DNA from: Phenylobacterium haematophilum
Lineage (GTDB): Bacteria; Pseudomonadota; Alphaproteobacteria; Caulobacterales; Caulobacteraceae
DNA: 64,000 bases
Direction: 5' to 3'
NCBI RefSeq assembly: GCF_014196295.1
Contig: NZ_JACIDK010000002.1
Coordinates: 930,954-994,953, forward strand
A program made the position numbers and the translations under genes. The notes beneath the pieces were generated by a model, which was not told the DNA's origin, did no database searches, and saw nothing but the letters and a program-made list of their open reading frames with translations. Below, in pieces: positions 40,748 to 50,048 of the stretch. The number at the start of each line of letters is the position of its first letter. Positions within the stretch are counted from its first letter, which is position 1.

Positions 40748-41098
40748 ATGTTTAGGGCATGGCCAGGCTGGCGCGGACTCGGGATTGCGTTGCTTTCCGG
40801 CTTCCTGTTGCTCTTCACCCTTGGTCCGGGTCTCCAGAACCTAGTCTGCTCGGATGGCGCCGCTTCGGCCAGCGCCGCCCATCAGTTTAGCGATACGTCC
40901 ACTGATCAGACGCCGACCGGGGACATCGACCCTGGCGCCGCTGTCCATGCGCATTGCGACCACGGCGGAGTTTCCAACCTAGCCTTAGCCTCGGTCTCCG
41001 TCGCACTGATCCCGGCGGGGGATAGACGCGCCTTGGATCGAAGCCGCGTGGCTTCCACAAACCGCCAGTTCGGCCTGGAACGCCCTCCCCGGGCCTGA
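40748..41098 (+). CDS. CzcI-like small Cys/His protein, orphan copy
   Basis: A 116-residue protein with an N-terminal hydrophobic segment (about 11-27, GIALLSGFLLLFTLGPG) that anchors or exports it. A central Cys/His patch HAHCDHGG (67-74) and the C-terminal LERPPRA follow. Two other window proteins share this plan. CzcI-type proteins are small periplasmic metal-binding proteins encoded before czcCBA in other bacteria; here no efflux genes follow directly, only a degraded ParB-like gene. It was probably left behind by rearrangement. Confidence 0.65.
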   Translation: MFRAWPGWRGLGIALLSGFLLLFTLGPGLQNLVCSDGAASASAAHQFSDTSTDQTPTGDIDPGAAVHAHCDHGGVSNLALASVSVALIPAGDRRALDRSRVASTNRQFGLERPPRA

Positions 41099-41350
41099 CG
41101 GTTAGCCGCCCGCCAATAGCGCCCAAACGCCCGAGTGTAGGGCGTTCGCTGCGCGACACGGCCTGAAGGCGGACCCGGTAGCGCGTCGCTCGATCAGGCG
41201 CGCTCGTCATCCCACGTTCGGCTTATCGGCGTGTCGACCAGACGCGTCAGCGCCTTGGCGTGGCCTCTCTAGTTCTGCTCGAATTCGAGGAACCGCTGCA
41301 TGCGGACTTTCCAAAGGCGCCACCGACGGCGCCGTTCTCGCCGCGCCACG

Positions 41351-41527
41351 ATGTGGCGCTTGGTGCATCTGGCTCTTGCGCTGGTGCTAGGCCTGATCTT
41401 GCTGTTCCTGATCGCTGGCCCAAGATCACCCGTCCCTGGCGTCGTCGCCAAGCGGGCGGTCGGGCCCGACGCGCCCACGACGAACGCTCAGGACGCCGAC
41501 CGCGGCGCATGGCGGTGGGCGCCATGA
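41351..41527 (+). CDS. Possible small membrane protein
   Basis: A 58-residue frame with one strong hydrophobic helix (LVHLALALVLGLILLFLIAG, about residues 4-23) and a short polar tail. It overlaps the next start by 4 bp (ATGA). No clear ribosome site is visible, and it may be chance or a remnant; 41099-41350 holds nothing recognisable. Confidence 0.3.
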   Translation: MWRLVHLALALVLGLILLFLIAGPRSPVPGVVAKRAVGPDAPTTNAQDADRGAWRWAP

Positions 41528-42273
41528 GGCAGGGACGTCCGCCGACCAATCTTCAGCAGCAGTGTCTGACAGTCCCGCTGAACCGTCTGAAGCCGGCGCC
41601 TCGGGCGTTGAGCACGCCTAAGGTGGATGAGCGTACACTCGCTCGTCTGAGCTCGGAGATTGTCGGAACACGGTGCTATCCGCGGCTAGGGGTTTCGCCG
41701 GAGCGCGACGCGGAAGGCCACGGTACGGGGTTTTGGTGGGTTGAGGAGGGGGAGGAGATCCGCCTTGCCCTTCGACGCCTAGCGTTCCATGGGCGGATCA
41801 AAACGTCCCATCCCGTCCATTGTCAGTTGGAGACGCCCGACGACACGGGCCGCGTTGGCGAGCCTGGTGTCCTAGCGAGCTTGGAGGTCCGCGCTCAGGA
41901 GCCGTCGGTCGCGGCCGGGCTCGCCGCATCGCCCTCGGCCATGCTTCAGGCGGTGTTCGCGCAGGATCCGGAGACTGCCTTAGTCGCCACGCTCCACGCC
42001 TTCGTGGTCACGGTGTTCTTCGACGGGGATCGGCCCGAGGCGGCTCGCCCCTCGAGCGAAGTCGATCGGCGGCATGCGATCTGGCGACGGCGACTGCCAG
42101 CCGCCTCCGACGACCTTTTGCCTTACCTGATAGCGCTGCCGCCCCGGGCGCGCGCGCGACTGTTCAATCTCTGCCTCGACAGAGTGACGCTCTCGGGGGG
42201 GCGTCGCAATCGATCAGGCGATCATCCCGGCGTTACAGCGATGGTGCGAGCCCATCGAGCGGAGAGCGGGTAA
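41524..42273 (+). CDS. Shortened ParB-like protein, probably degenerate
   Basis: A 249-residue product whose N-terminal 100 residues follow the ParB-like protein at 17680: LNRLKPAPRALSTPK against LNKLKKSPRNARK, and IRLALRRLAFHGRIKTSHPVHC against RRLALRMLAARGQIKKAHLVPC. The helix-turn-helix and most of the middle are absent. The C-terminal part (DPETALVATLHAFVVTVFF, RRHAIWRRRLP) matches the distal part of the long protein. The GExR box is eroded (GEEIRLA). It looks like an internally deleted relative, perhaps non-functional. The ATG overlaps the previous small frame. Confidence 0.55.
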   Translation: MRQGRPPTNLQQQCLTVPLNRLKPAPRALSTPKVDERTLARLSSEIVGTRCYPRLGVSPERDAEGHGTGFWWVEEGEEIRLALRRLAFHGRIKTSHPVHCQLETPDDTGRVGEPGVLASLEVRAQEPSVAAGLAASPSAMLQAVFAQDPETALVATLHAFVVTVFFDGDRPEAARPSSEVDRRHAIWRRRLPAASDDLLPYLIALPPRARARLFNLCLDRVTLSGGRRNRSGDHPGVTAMVRAHRAESG

Positions 42274-42451
42274 GGGGCAGACGGTGTGTGAGAAGTGCAA
42301 AAAACATCTTGCTCCTCCACTGGCTGGAGCATGTAGCCTCGCTACATGATCCGCCTCCGCAATTCGCTCTTCGGAGCAAAGCAACTGCAAGGCCGCCTCG
42401 GCGTCCAGGCGGTCGCGCGTGCCGCGGCGGCGAGCCGGAATCGTGATTTTG

Positions 42452-42486
42452 TAACGTGTTCCCAAGGCTTCCGGGGGCACGTATAG
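42452..42486 (+). promoter_or_regulatory. Conserved bipartite promoter element, copy 2
   Basis: TAACGTGTTCCC at 42452-42463, then GTATAG starting 29 bp from its first base (42481). The ATG of the small Cys/His gene follows at 42494, 13 bp after the start of the -10-like box. Confidence 0.7.
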
Positions 42487-42493
42487 GTCGCTC

Positions 42494-42916
42494 ATGACTG
42501 GGATGGGGACATTCCCTCAGCACGCAAAGAAGCGCGTCGCGAACAAGGCGATACGCGCACGCGTGGGTGTCTCTAGCGGGGCGCACCTGGTCGTCAGTTT
42601 GATGGTGGCGTTGGCCGTTCTGCTCGGCGCGATGTTTTCGACATCCGCTGCGCACCTCAGTTTCGACAACGACGCGCCTGCTCTTCAGTGTGCAACTGAA
42701 GTTGCGGCGAAGTCGCCGGACACACCTGATGCCCCGGTCAAGAGTCGGGTTCTCGGGCTCTGCACGGGCCACTGCACGGCCCATATCCTGACCTTGCCGG
42801 CGAGTTCGCCGGCGGTGTTCGTCCTCTATTTCCTGCGCGCGAGTTGGTGGGCGACCAACGACTTGGTCGCTCAGGTCACGCGACCCGCCCTGCTGGAGCG
42901 ACCACCCCGAGTTTGA
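42494..42916 (+). CDS. CzcI-like small Cys/His protein before czcCBA 1
   Basis: A 140-residue protein with a basic N-terminus, one hydrophobic helix at about 31-48 (LVVSLMVALAVLLGAMF), a Cys/His cluster CTGHCTAH (90-97) and the C-terminal LERPPRV. The shared plan with 40748 and 52433 and the position 63 bp before a CzcC gene suggest a periplasmic metal sensor or modulator of the efflux operon. The sequence between the landmarks is poorly conserved among the three copies. A shorter start at Met37 is possible but would lose the promoter spacing. Confidence 0.65.
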   Translation: MTGMGTFPQHAKKRVANKAIRARVGVSSGAHLVVSLMVALAVLLGAMFSTSAAHLSFDNDAPALQCATEVAAKSPDTPDAPVKSRVLGLCTGHCTAHILTLPASSPAVFVLYFLRASWWATNDLVAQVTRPALLERPPRV

Positions 42917-42979
42917 TGCGTCAGCGGCGCCGGCGATCGGCGCGCAGGACTGCATAGAAACTCAGGGATACCCAATTCC

Positions 42980-44236
42980 ATGTCACTCTCCATGCGTGGC
43001 GGGCTGCGTTTTGCGGCCGCCAGCACCGTGGCGATCCTTACCGCCTTGGCCTCCGGGTCCAGCGCGGCCGCCGATCCCGCGCCTTCTTTTCGCGAGCTAC
43101 TGACTCAGGCCCAAACTGCGGCACCCCAACTGGCAGAGGCGGCAGGCGAGGTTCGTCAGGCCGAAGGTCTTGCCCAGCAAGCCCGCGCCCGCCCCAATCC
43201 GACCCTTGGGTTGGATGTGGAGAACTTCAGCGGCAGCGGCCCCTATAAGGGCAGCTCCGAGGCCGAGAGCACGCTCTCGTTCGGACAGGCGCTGGAACTC
43301 GGCGGCAAGCGTAGCGCCAGGGTGGCCGCCGGTCGCGCGGGCCTCGAGGCGGCGCGCGCGCAATTCAGTCTGGCGCGAGCCGACTACGCCTTCGCTCTTG
43401 CGGAAGCCTATGCCGAGGCCGAGGCGGCCGAGCGGCAAGTCACTCTCGCCCAAGAGGGCCTTTCCCTCACCGAGGAGGTGCTTCGGATTTCCCAAGCGCT
43501 GGTGGACGCCGGCCGGGAGGCGGAGCTCCGCAGCCTGCAGGCGCGCAGCGCCGTCACCGGCGCCCGCGCGGCCCTGGAGGCGGCTCAGGCGGCGCGGGCC
43601 GGCGCCTTCGCCCGGCTTACCGCCCTTGCCGGATCTCCGGCGCCCTTCACGAGCCTGGGTGAGAGCTTGCTCACCAAGGCTGCGGCTGCGGCGCGCAATG
43701 TCGATCTTCTGACCACGCCCGCAGTGATCGCCGCGGAAGCTGAACGGGAGGCCGCCGCTCGCCGCGTGCGGGTCGAACGCACGCGGGCGGTGCCCGACGT
43801 GACCTTGTCGGCCGGTGTCCGCCGGTTCAGCGCGGATGACTCGACAGCCGTCGTCGCCGGGATATCCGTGCCCATCCCTGTGTTCGACCAGAACCGCGGC
43901 AACATCACCGCGGCGCAAGGCGAACTGCTCTCCGCCGAGGCTAGGCTTGCCCGTGCGCGCCTGGACGCCCAGGCCGAATTGCGCACGGCGCTGTTTCAGG
44001 TCGATGCGGCCCAGACTCGGGTCAGCGCCGCGGTTGAGACCGAACAGACCGCCCAAGAGGCCTACCAGCTCACACGGGTCGCCTACGAGGCCGGAAAGGC
44101 GCCCCTCCTTGAGCTCATCAATGCGCGCAGGTCCCTGGCCGAAGCGCGCACCCAGACCATCGAAGCCCAGCTGGCGCGTCTGCGCGCCGAAGCTGGCCTG
44201 GCGCGCCTGCAAGGCCGACCCCTCGGAGACCTCTGA
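42980..44236 (+). CDS. czcC: CzcC-like outer membrane efflux channel 1
   Basis: A 418-residue TolC-family protein. A signal peptide covers about residues 1-29 (ILTALASGSSAAA), followed by two repeated OEP halves with long coiled helices. Typical segments are FRELLTQAQTAAPQLAEA, RPNPTLGLDVENFSGSGPYKG and VRVERTRAVPDVTLSAGVRRF. It forms the outer membrane duct of the tripartite metal pump. The stop and the next ATG overlap (TGATG). Confidence 0.92.
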   Translation: MSLSMRGGLRFAAASTVAILTALASGSSAAADPAPSFRELLTQAQTAAPQLAEAAGEVRQAEGLAQQARARPNPTLGLDVENFSGSGPYKGSSEAESTLSFGQALELGGKRSARVAAGRAGLEAARAQFSLARADYAFALAEAYAEAEAAERQVTLAQEGLSLTEEVLRISQALVDAGREAELRSLQARSAVTGARAALEAAQAARAGAFARLTALAGSPAPFTSLGESLLTKAAAAARNVDLLTTPAVIAAEAEREAAARRVRVERTRAVPDVTLSAGVRRFSADDSTAVVAGISVPIPVFDQNRGNITAAQGELLSAEARLARARLDAQAELRTALFQVDAAQTRVSAAVETEQTAQEAYQLTRVAYEAGKAPLLELINARRSLAEARTQTIEAQLARLRAEAGLARLQGRPLGDL

Positions 44237-45408
44237 TGCCCCGCACCTCTTCCTCCAATTCCCAGCGGCAATGGCTGCTCGGCGGCGCTGCCCTCGTCGT
44301 CGCAACAGGCGTTGGCTTCGGCATAGCTAAGCTGACCACGCCCAAGCCCACGCCGACCGAGGCCGCCGCCGAGGCGCCGGCGGCGGCTCACGACGCCGAT
44401 ACACTGACGATGGGGCCTGAGCGCATCCAGGCCTCTGGCGTCGGTTTGGAGACCGTGGTGGCGGGCGGCTTGGCGTCGGAAGTGGTCGCCCAGGCCACGG
44501 TGGAAGCCGAGCCGACCGGCCAGGCGGTCCTGACCGCGCGCGCTGCAGGTGCGGTCGCTCAGATCACCAAGCGCCTTGGGGATCCCGTACGGGCGGGGGA
44601 AACCCTGGCCCTGGTGTCGAGCCGCGAGGCCGCGCAGATTTCGGCCGACCGCAGTGTCGCTAGCGCGAAGGTCGATCTTGCTCGCCGCATGATGGCCCGG
44701 GAGAAGCGGCTCTACGAACAGAAGGTCAGTCCGCGACAGGACTACGAAGCGGCGATGGCGGAGCTGGCGACCGCCGAGGCCGAGGCGCGCCGGGCGTCTA
44801 CCGCCGCCGGCGCCGCGGCCGTGTCGAACGATGGGCGCTACGTGGCGGTAACCAGTCCGATCAACGGCCGCGTCACCGCGATGGCGGCCAGCCTCGGCGC
44901 CTATGTCCAACCTGAGACCGAACTCTTCCGGGTCTCCGACCCGGCCCGCATCCAGGTGGATGCGGCGGTGACGGCCAACGACGCGCGCCGGATCGCGCCT
45001 GGCGATCGGGCCATCGTCGAAACCAGCGGCGGTGAAACCCGGGCCGCTGTCGTTCGGGCGGTGACGCCTGGGGTAAGCGAGGAGACGCGGTCGGCGACTG
45101 TTGTCCTGACCCTCACAGATGGCCCGGGCGCCTTGCAGCTGGGTCAGCTGGTGCGGGCGCGGATTACGTCGCGGCAGTCGACCTCGGCGGGGATCGTGGT
45201 GCCTGAAGACGCTGTCCAGGTCATCGAGGGCCGCGATGCGGTGTTCGTGCGGACCACGACCGGTTTCCGTGTGCAGCCAGTAAGCGTCAGCCAGCGCAGC
45301 GGCGGGCGCGCGGTCATCCTTCAGGGGCTGAAAGGCGGGGAGACGCTCGCCGTCAAGAACGCCTTCCTCCTCAAGGCCGAGCTCGGAAAGAGCGCGGAAG
45401 AAGACTGA
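44236..45408 (+). CDS. czcB: CzcB-like periplasmic adaptor 1
   Basis: A 390-residue membrane fusion protein: an N-terminal membrane anchor at about 11-29, barrel and lipoyl segments (AGAVAQITKRLGDPVRAGETLALVSS), a helical hairpin (AKVDLARRMMAREKRLYEQKVSPRQDYEAAMAEL), and the distal lipoyl half (VTSPINGRVTAMAASLGAYVQPE). The N-terminal His-rich region seen in the second adaptor (54091) is missing, so metal binding may differ. It links CzcC and CzcA. Confidence 0.92.
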   Translation: MPRTSSSNSQRQWLLGGAALVVATGVGFGIAKLTTPKPTPTEAAAEAPAAAHDADTLTMGPERIQASGVGLETVVAGGLASEVVAQATVEAEPTGQAVLTARAAGAVAQITKRLGDPVRAGETLALVSSREAAQISADRSVASAKVDLARRMMAREKRLYEQKVSPRQDYEAAMAELATAEAEARRASTAAGAAAVSNDGRYVAVTSPINGRVTAMAASLGAYVQPETELFRVSDPARIQVDAAVTANDARRIAPGDRAIVETSGGETRAAVVRAVTPGVSEETRSATVVLTLTDGPGALQLGQLVRARITSRQSTSAGIVVPEDAVQVIEGRDAVFVRTTTGFRVQPVSVSQRSGGRAVILQGLKGGETLAVKNAFLLKAELGKSAEED

Positions 45409-45438
45409 CCCCAAAGCCGCATCTGGAGACACGCCGAA

Positions 45439-48400
45439 ATGATCGGTCGAATTCTATCCATGTCGGTGAGGGGGCGTTGGTACGTGCTCTTCCTGACTCT
45501 CATCATCGCCATCTACGGCGGTTGGCAGCTCACCAAGCTGCCCATCGACGCCGTGCCCGACATCACGAACAAGCAGGTTCAAATCAATACGGTCGCCGGT
45601 GCGCTCTCGCCGGTAGAAATCGAAAAGCGCGTCACCTTCCCCGTTGAAACGGCGCTCGCGGGCATCCCGGGTCTGGAGACCACTCGCTCCATCTCCCGCA
45701 ACGGCTTCAGCCAAGTCACGGCGATCTTCTCGGAGAGCACGGACCTCTATTTCGCCCGCCAGCAAGTCGCCGAGCGTTTGACCCAGGCTCGCGACACCCT
45801 GCCGGCGTCCGTGCAGCCGCAGATCGGGCCGGTCACGACCGGGCTCGGCGAGGTCTTCATGTATTCCGTGGAGTTCGCCAATCCTGACGGGAAGGGCGCC
45901 AAGGTTCGCGACGGCAGCCCAGGCTGGCAAAGCGACGGCTCCTACCTGACCGCCGAAGGCGAGCGGCTGACCGACAGCGTCGCGCGAGCCGCCTATCTTC
46001 GGACCGTGCAGGACTGGGTGATCAGACCGCAGCTGCGCAGCGTCAAGGGCGTCGCCGGTATCGACTCCATCGGTGGGTTCGAGAAGCAGTACGTGGTCGA
46101 GCCCGACCCATCGAAACTCGCAGCCTATGGCGTCTCCTACACCGAGCTCGCCAAGGCGCTGGAGGCCTCTAACCTCTCGGTGGGCGCCAATTTCATCCAG
46201 CGAGCCGGTGAGGCTTACCTCGTGCGCGCCGACGCCCGGGTCCGCACCCTCGACGAAATCCAGAACGCGGTGATCGCGACCCGCGGCACGGTCCCGGTCG
46301 CCGTCAAGGACGTCGCCACGGTCCGCGTGGGCGGTGATCTGCGCACCGGAGCGGCCACCAAGAAGGGTGAGGAAGTCGTCGTCGGCACGGCCTTGATGTT
46401 GATTGGCGAGAACAGTCGTTCGGTGGCCAAGGCCGTTGGCGAGAAGCTCGACGATGTCCGCAAGTCGCTGCCGCCTGGCGTCGTGGTCAACACGACTCTC
46501 GATCGCTCGGTGCTGGTCAACGCGACCATCGCCACCGTGGAGCGTAACCTGACCGAGGGGGCGATCCTCGTTGCGGCGACCCTTTTCCTCCTGCTCGGCA
46601 ACGTGCGAGCGGCGCTCATCGCAGTGCTGATCATCCCGCTGTCATTCCTGATGATGGCGATCGGCATGAACAAGCTGAACGTGCCGGGCAACCTGATGAG
46701 CCTTGGCGCGCTCGACTTCGGCCTCATCGTAGATGGCACCGTGATCATCATTGAGAACTGCCTTTTGAGGCTGGCCGAGCGCCAGCATCGGGAAGGCCGG
46801 CTGCTACTACTCCCCGAACGCCTCGAGACGGTTTTGCACGCCTCCCAGGAGATGATCCGGCCGACGGTCTACGGCCAGGCGATCATCTTCCTGGTGTTCG
46901 CGCCGCTGCTCACCTTCACGGGAGTCGAGGGCAAGACGTTCTCCCCCATGGCCATCACGATCATGCTGGCCCTCGGCGCGGCGTTCATTCTGTCCCTGAC
47001 CTTCGTCCCGGCGATGGTCGCCATCCTTATGCGAGGCAAGGTCTCGGAGAAGGAGGTGAGGATCATCGCCTACTCCAAGCGCCACTACGATCCGGTGCTC
47101 AAGCGCGCGATCGCTCGGCCATGGCCCTTCATCGGCGCCGGCGTGGCCCTCTTCCTGGTCGCGGGCGGCGTCTACACCACGCTCGGCCAGGAGTTCATTC
47201 CGCAGCTCGACGAGAAGAACCTCGCGATGGGGTCGTTGAAGATCCCGTCCACATCCCTTGAGCAATCCAAGAGCATGCAACAGCTGGTGGAACGCGCCGT
47301 CACCTCCTTGCCGGAGGTGGAGATGATGTTCTCCAAGACTGGCACCGCCGAGGTCGCTACCGACCCGATGCCGCCAAACCAGTCGGACGGTTTCATCATC
47401 CTCAAGCCGCAGAAGGAGTGGCCTGAAGGCGTCAAGACGAAGGCGCAAGTTGTCGAGCGGATCGAGGCCAAGGTCGCGCCTCTGCTGGGCAACAGCTACG
47501 AGGTCAGTCAGCCGATCCAGATGCGCTTCAACGAGCTCATCGCGGGGGTTCGGGGCGACGTCGCCATCAAGCTCTATGGAGACGACCTCGACAAGATGGG
47601 CCTCGCGGCGGCGAAGATTGGCGCCGCGCTGGAGAGCATCCAGGGGGCCGACGGAGTTCGCATCGAGCAAACCGCCGGCGCGCCCACCCTGGATGTTCGG
47701 TTCGACCGGCCCGCGATCGCCAGGTTTGGCCTGACTGTCGAAGAGGTCGCCGAGACCGTGGCCGCCGCCCTAGGCGGTCGCCAGGCGGGGGACGTCTTCG
47801 AAGGCGACAAGCGCTTCGACATCACTGTCCGTGTGCCAATGGCGAACCGCAACGACCTGGAAGCGATTGGTGCGCTGCCTGTGATGCTGCCGTCCGCCAA
47901 TGGCGGCATGCAGCGTTCGGTGCCGCTGCGTGAGTTGGTGCAGTTCCGGTTCGCCGACGGTCTGAACCAAGTCAGCCGCGAAGACGGCAAGCGGCGTGTC
48001 GTGATCCAAGTCAACGTCCGCGACCGCGATATCGGTTCCTTTGTCAACGAAGCTCGAACCAAGGTCGAGGCCGTGGCCCTGCCTCCCGGCTCTTGGATCA
48101 CGTGGGGCGGCCAATTCGAGAACCTCAAGGCCGCGACGGCTCGTCTCGGGCTTGTCGTCCCGATCTGCTTCATCATGATCTTCGTGATCCTCTACATGGC
48201 CCTGGGCGGCCTGGCGCCAGCCGCGTCGGTCTTTGCGGCTATTCCGCTCGGATTGTCGGGCGGGGTGTTCGCCCTGGCGCTCACCGGGATCACCTTTTCG
48301 ATTTCGGCGGCTGTGGGCTTCATCGTCCTAGCTGGGGTCGCGGTGCTGAACGGCCTGGTGGTGATGTCGTCGATCCGGCAGCGGCTCGACGAGGGCATGC

Positions 48401-48681
48401 CGGTCTCCGAGGCGATTTATGAGGGCGCCGCTGAGCGCTTTCGGCCTGTCCTAATGACCGGCTTGGTGCCGGCCATCGGCTTCATCCCGATGGCGCTCGC
48501 TACCGGGACCGGCGCTGAGGTGCAGAAGCCCCTGGCCATGGTGGTCATCGGCGGCCTGATCACCGCCACCGCGGTCACCCTGGTGGTGCTTCCCGCCATC
48601 TCTCAACTGATCCTCCGCCTGGGCCGACGCCGAGCCGACCCCGCGGAGAGCCCGGCGGCGCTCACCCCCATAGCGCCGTGA
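45439..48681 (+). CDS. czcA: CzcA-type heavy-metal RND transporter 1
   Basis: A 1080-residue RND pump of the heavy-metal efflux (HME) group. The N-terminal segment LPIDAVPDITNKQVQINTVA and the proton-relay helix LDFGLIVDGTVIIIEN are typical of CzcA proteins exporting Zn, Co, Cd or Ni. Twelve membrane helices and two large periplasmic loops are inferred from the hydrophobic pattern. It starts 30 bp after czcB and runs into the exchanger gene, so the operon continues to at least 51299. Confidence 0.94.
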   Translation: MIGRILSMSVRGRWYVLFLTLIIAIYGGWQLTKLPIDAVPDITNKQVQINTVAGALSPVEIEKRVTFPVETALAGIPGLETTRSISRNGFSQVTAIFSESTDLYFARQQVAERLTQARDTLPASVQPQIGPVTTGLGEVFMYSVEFANPDGKGAKVRDGSPGWQSDGSYLTAEGERLTDSVARAAYLRTVQDWVIRPQLRSVKGVAGIDSIGGFEKQYVVEPDPSKLAAYGVSYTELAKALEASNLSVGANFIQRAGEAYLVRADARVRTLDEIQNAVIATRGTVPVAVKDVATVRVGGDLRTGAATKKGEEVVVGTALMLIGENSRSVAKAVGEKLDDVRKSLPPGVVVNTTLDRSVLVNATIATVERNLTEGAILVAATLFLLLGNVRAALIAVLIIPLSFLMMAIGMNKLNVPGNLMSLGALDFGLIVDGTVIIIENCLLRLAERQHREGRLLLLPERLETVLHASQEMIRPTVYGQAIIFLVFAPLLTFTGVEGKTFSPMAITIMLALGAAFILSLTFVPAMVAILMRGKVSEKEVRIIAYSKRHYDPVLKRAIARPWPFIGAGVALFLVAGGVYTTLGQEFIPQLDEKNLAMGSLKIPSTSLEQSKSMQQLVERAVTSLPEVEMMFSKTGTAEVATDPMPPNQSDGFIILKPQKEWPEGVKTKAQVVERIEAKVAPLLGNSYEVSQPIQMRFNELIAGVRGDVAIKLYGDDLDKMGLAAAKIGAALESIQGADGVRIEQTAGAPTLDVRFDRPAIARFGLTVEEVAETVAAALGGRQAGDVFEGDKRFDITVRVPMANRNDLEAIGALPVMLPSANGGMQRSVPLRELVQFRFADGLNQVSREDGKRRVVIQVNVRDRDIGSFVNEARTKVEAVALPPGSWITWGGQFENLKAATARLGLVVPICFIMIFVILYMALGGLAPAASVFAAIPLGLSGGVFALALTGITFSISAAVGFIVLAGVAVLNGLVVMSSIRQRLDEGMPVSEAIYEGAAERFRPVLMTGLVPAIGFIPMALATGTGAEVQKPLAMVVIGGLITATAVTLVVLPAISQLILRLGRRRADPAESPAALTPIAP

Positions 48682-48749
48682 CTGGGGGCGCCGGCGTGGC
48701 CCACCTCCGCGCCGGCGCCAACCAGGCCCGATCATCGGAAGGAGTTCGC

Positions 48750-50048
48750 GTGACCCGTTCCAAAGTTCAGCCTCGCCAATTGTGGATTCCAGTAGCCATC
48801 GCCGTGGCCGCAATGCTCCCGGCCGTGGCGCTCCGCATTGAGGGCTGGCGACCAAACGCTGTGCTCGACATGGCGGTGTTTGGCGCGGCGATCCTAGCGG
48901 CGGGCTTCCTGCTGTCTTGGGGCGCGGAGGCGGCCGAGAAATACATCTCACAGGGCCTGATCCTGGCCGCGGTCGCCCTTGTCACGGTCTTGCCGGAGTA
49001 CGCAGTCGACATCTACTACGCCTTTCAGGCGGGGCGGGCGCCGGACGAGGGATATGTCGCCTTCGCCGCGGCCAATATGACCGGCGCCAACCGATTGCTG
49101 ATCGGCCTCGCATGGCCGGCCATGGTGCTCCTGCACTGGTGGCGGAGTCGCCAGCAGAGCATTCAGCTGGCGCGTGCCAACGCCGTGGAGATCATCGCGC
49201 TGGCGGTCTCCAGCGCCTATGCCTTCCTGATTGTTTGGAAGAACACGATCAGCGCGTGGGACTCGCTCGTGCTGATCGGCGTGTTCGGAGCCTACCTCTG
49301 GCGTGTCAGCCGCGTCCCCAAGGCGGCGGATGAGGACGAGGAGGACGAGCCGGGCCCTGGCGCCGTGATCGCTCAGATGCGGCCGGCTCTGCGCTGGCCA
49401 GTGATGATCGGCATGACCGCCATTGCTGCAGGAGTCATCCTCGCCGTCGCCGAACCATTCGCAGAGTCGATGATTGATGGCGGGCGCGCGCTCGGGATCG
49501 ATCAGTTCCTACTCATCCAATGGCTTGCTCCGATCACCAGCGAGGCTCCCGCTGTCGTAATCGCAGTGCTGTTCGTCCTCGCAGGCCGCGCGGCCGCAGG
49601 CCTGGTCGCGATGATCAGCGACAAGATCAATCAGTGGACCCTGCTGGTGGGCATGCTGCCACTGGCCATGAGCCTTGGCGCCGGCAGGCTGATGGCGATG
49701 CCGCTGGACGCGCGCCAGCACGAGGAGTTCTTCCTCACGGCCGCGCAATCCCTCTTCGGGCTCGCCTTGCTGCTCCGGGGGCGGCTCTCCCTGCCGGGCG
49801 CTGTCGCGCTGCTTGTCCTGTTCGTGGCGCAACTGGCAGTCGCCTTCACTCTGCGGGGCGACGCATCCCGCGACATCGCTGCGCTCACCCTGGTCGCGTG
49901 GGGCTACCTGGCTCTGGCCGCCGGAGCCATGGCGCTCAACGGTCGCTCAATCCTGAAACTCGTTCGGACGGCTGCGTCGCTGAACACGGCCGACGACCCG
50001 GCGATCACCGCCCCCCCAGCCAGGAGGTCGTCCGATGCGACGCACTGA
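48750..50048 (+). CDS. CaCA-family cation exchanger
   Basis: A 432-residue membrane protein with about eleven helices and two inverted repeats. The first repeat has SWGAEAAEKYISQGLILAAVALVTVLPEYAVDIYY, the second QWLAPITSEAPAVVIAVLF. The acidic residues in the centre of each (EY and SE with Pro) fit the ion-binding alpha repeats of Na/Ca exchangers. An acidic cytosolic loop (DEDEEDEPG) separates the halves. GTG 48750 is preferred because GGAAGGAG precedes it; GTG 48678 overlapping czcA would add 24 residues. Exporting a divalent metal by antiport would fit the operon. Confidence 0.82.
   Translation: MTRSKVQPRQLWIPVAIAVAAMLPAVALRIEGWRPNAVLDMAVFGAAILAAGFLLSWGAEAAEKYISQGLILAAVALVTVLPEYAVDIYYAFQAGRAPDEGYVAFAAANMTGANRLLIGLAWPAMVLLHWWRSRQQSIQLARANAVEIIALAVSSAYAFLIVWKNTISAWDSLVLIGVFGAYLWRVSRVPKAADEDEEDEPGPGAVIAQMRPALRWPVMIGMTAIAAGVILAVAEPFAESMIDGGRALGIDQFLLIQWLAPITSEAPAVVIAVLFVLAGRAAAGLVAMISDKINQWTLLVGMLPLAMSLGAGRLMAMPLDARQHEEFFLTAAQSLFGLALLLRGRLSLPGAVALLVLFVAQLAVAFTLRGDASRDIAALTLVAWGYLALAAGAMALNGRSILKLVRTAASLNTADDPAITAPPARRSSDATH

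Noticed and set aside
41260..41523. An upstream extension of the shortened ParB-like protein
   Set aside because: It has no ParB similarity and is Arg/Ala-rich; similarity to the long protein starts only after ATG 41524.
43097..45432. Long minus-strand frames opposite czcC and czcB
   Set aside because: They are antisense shadows of well-supported efflux genes.
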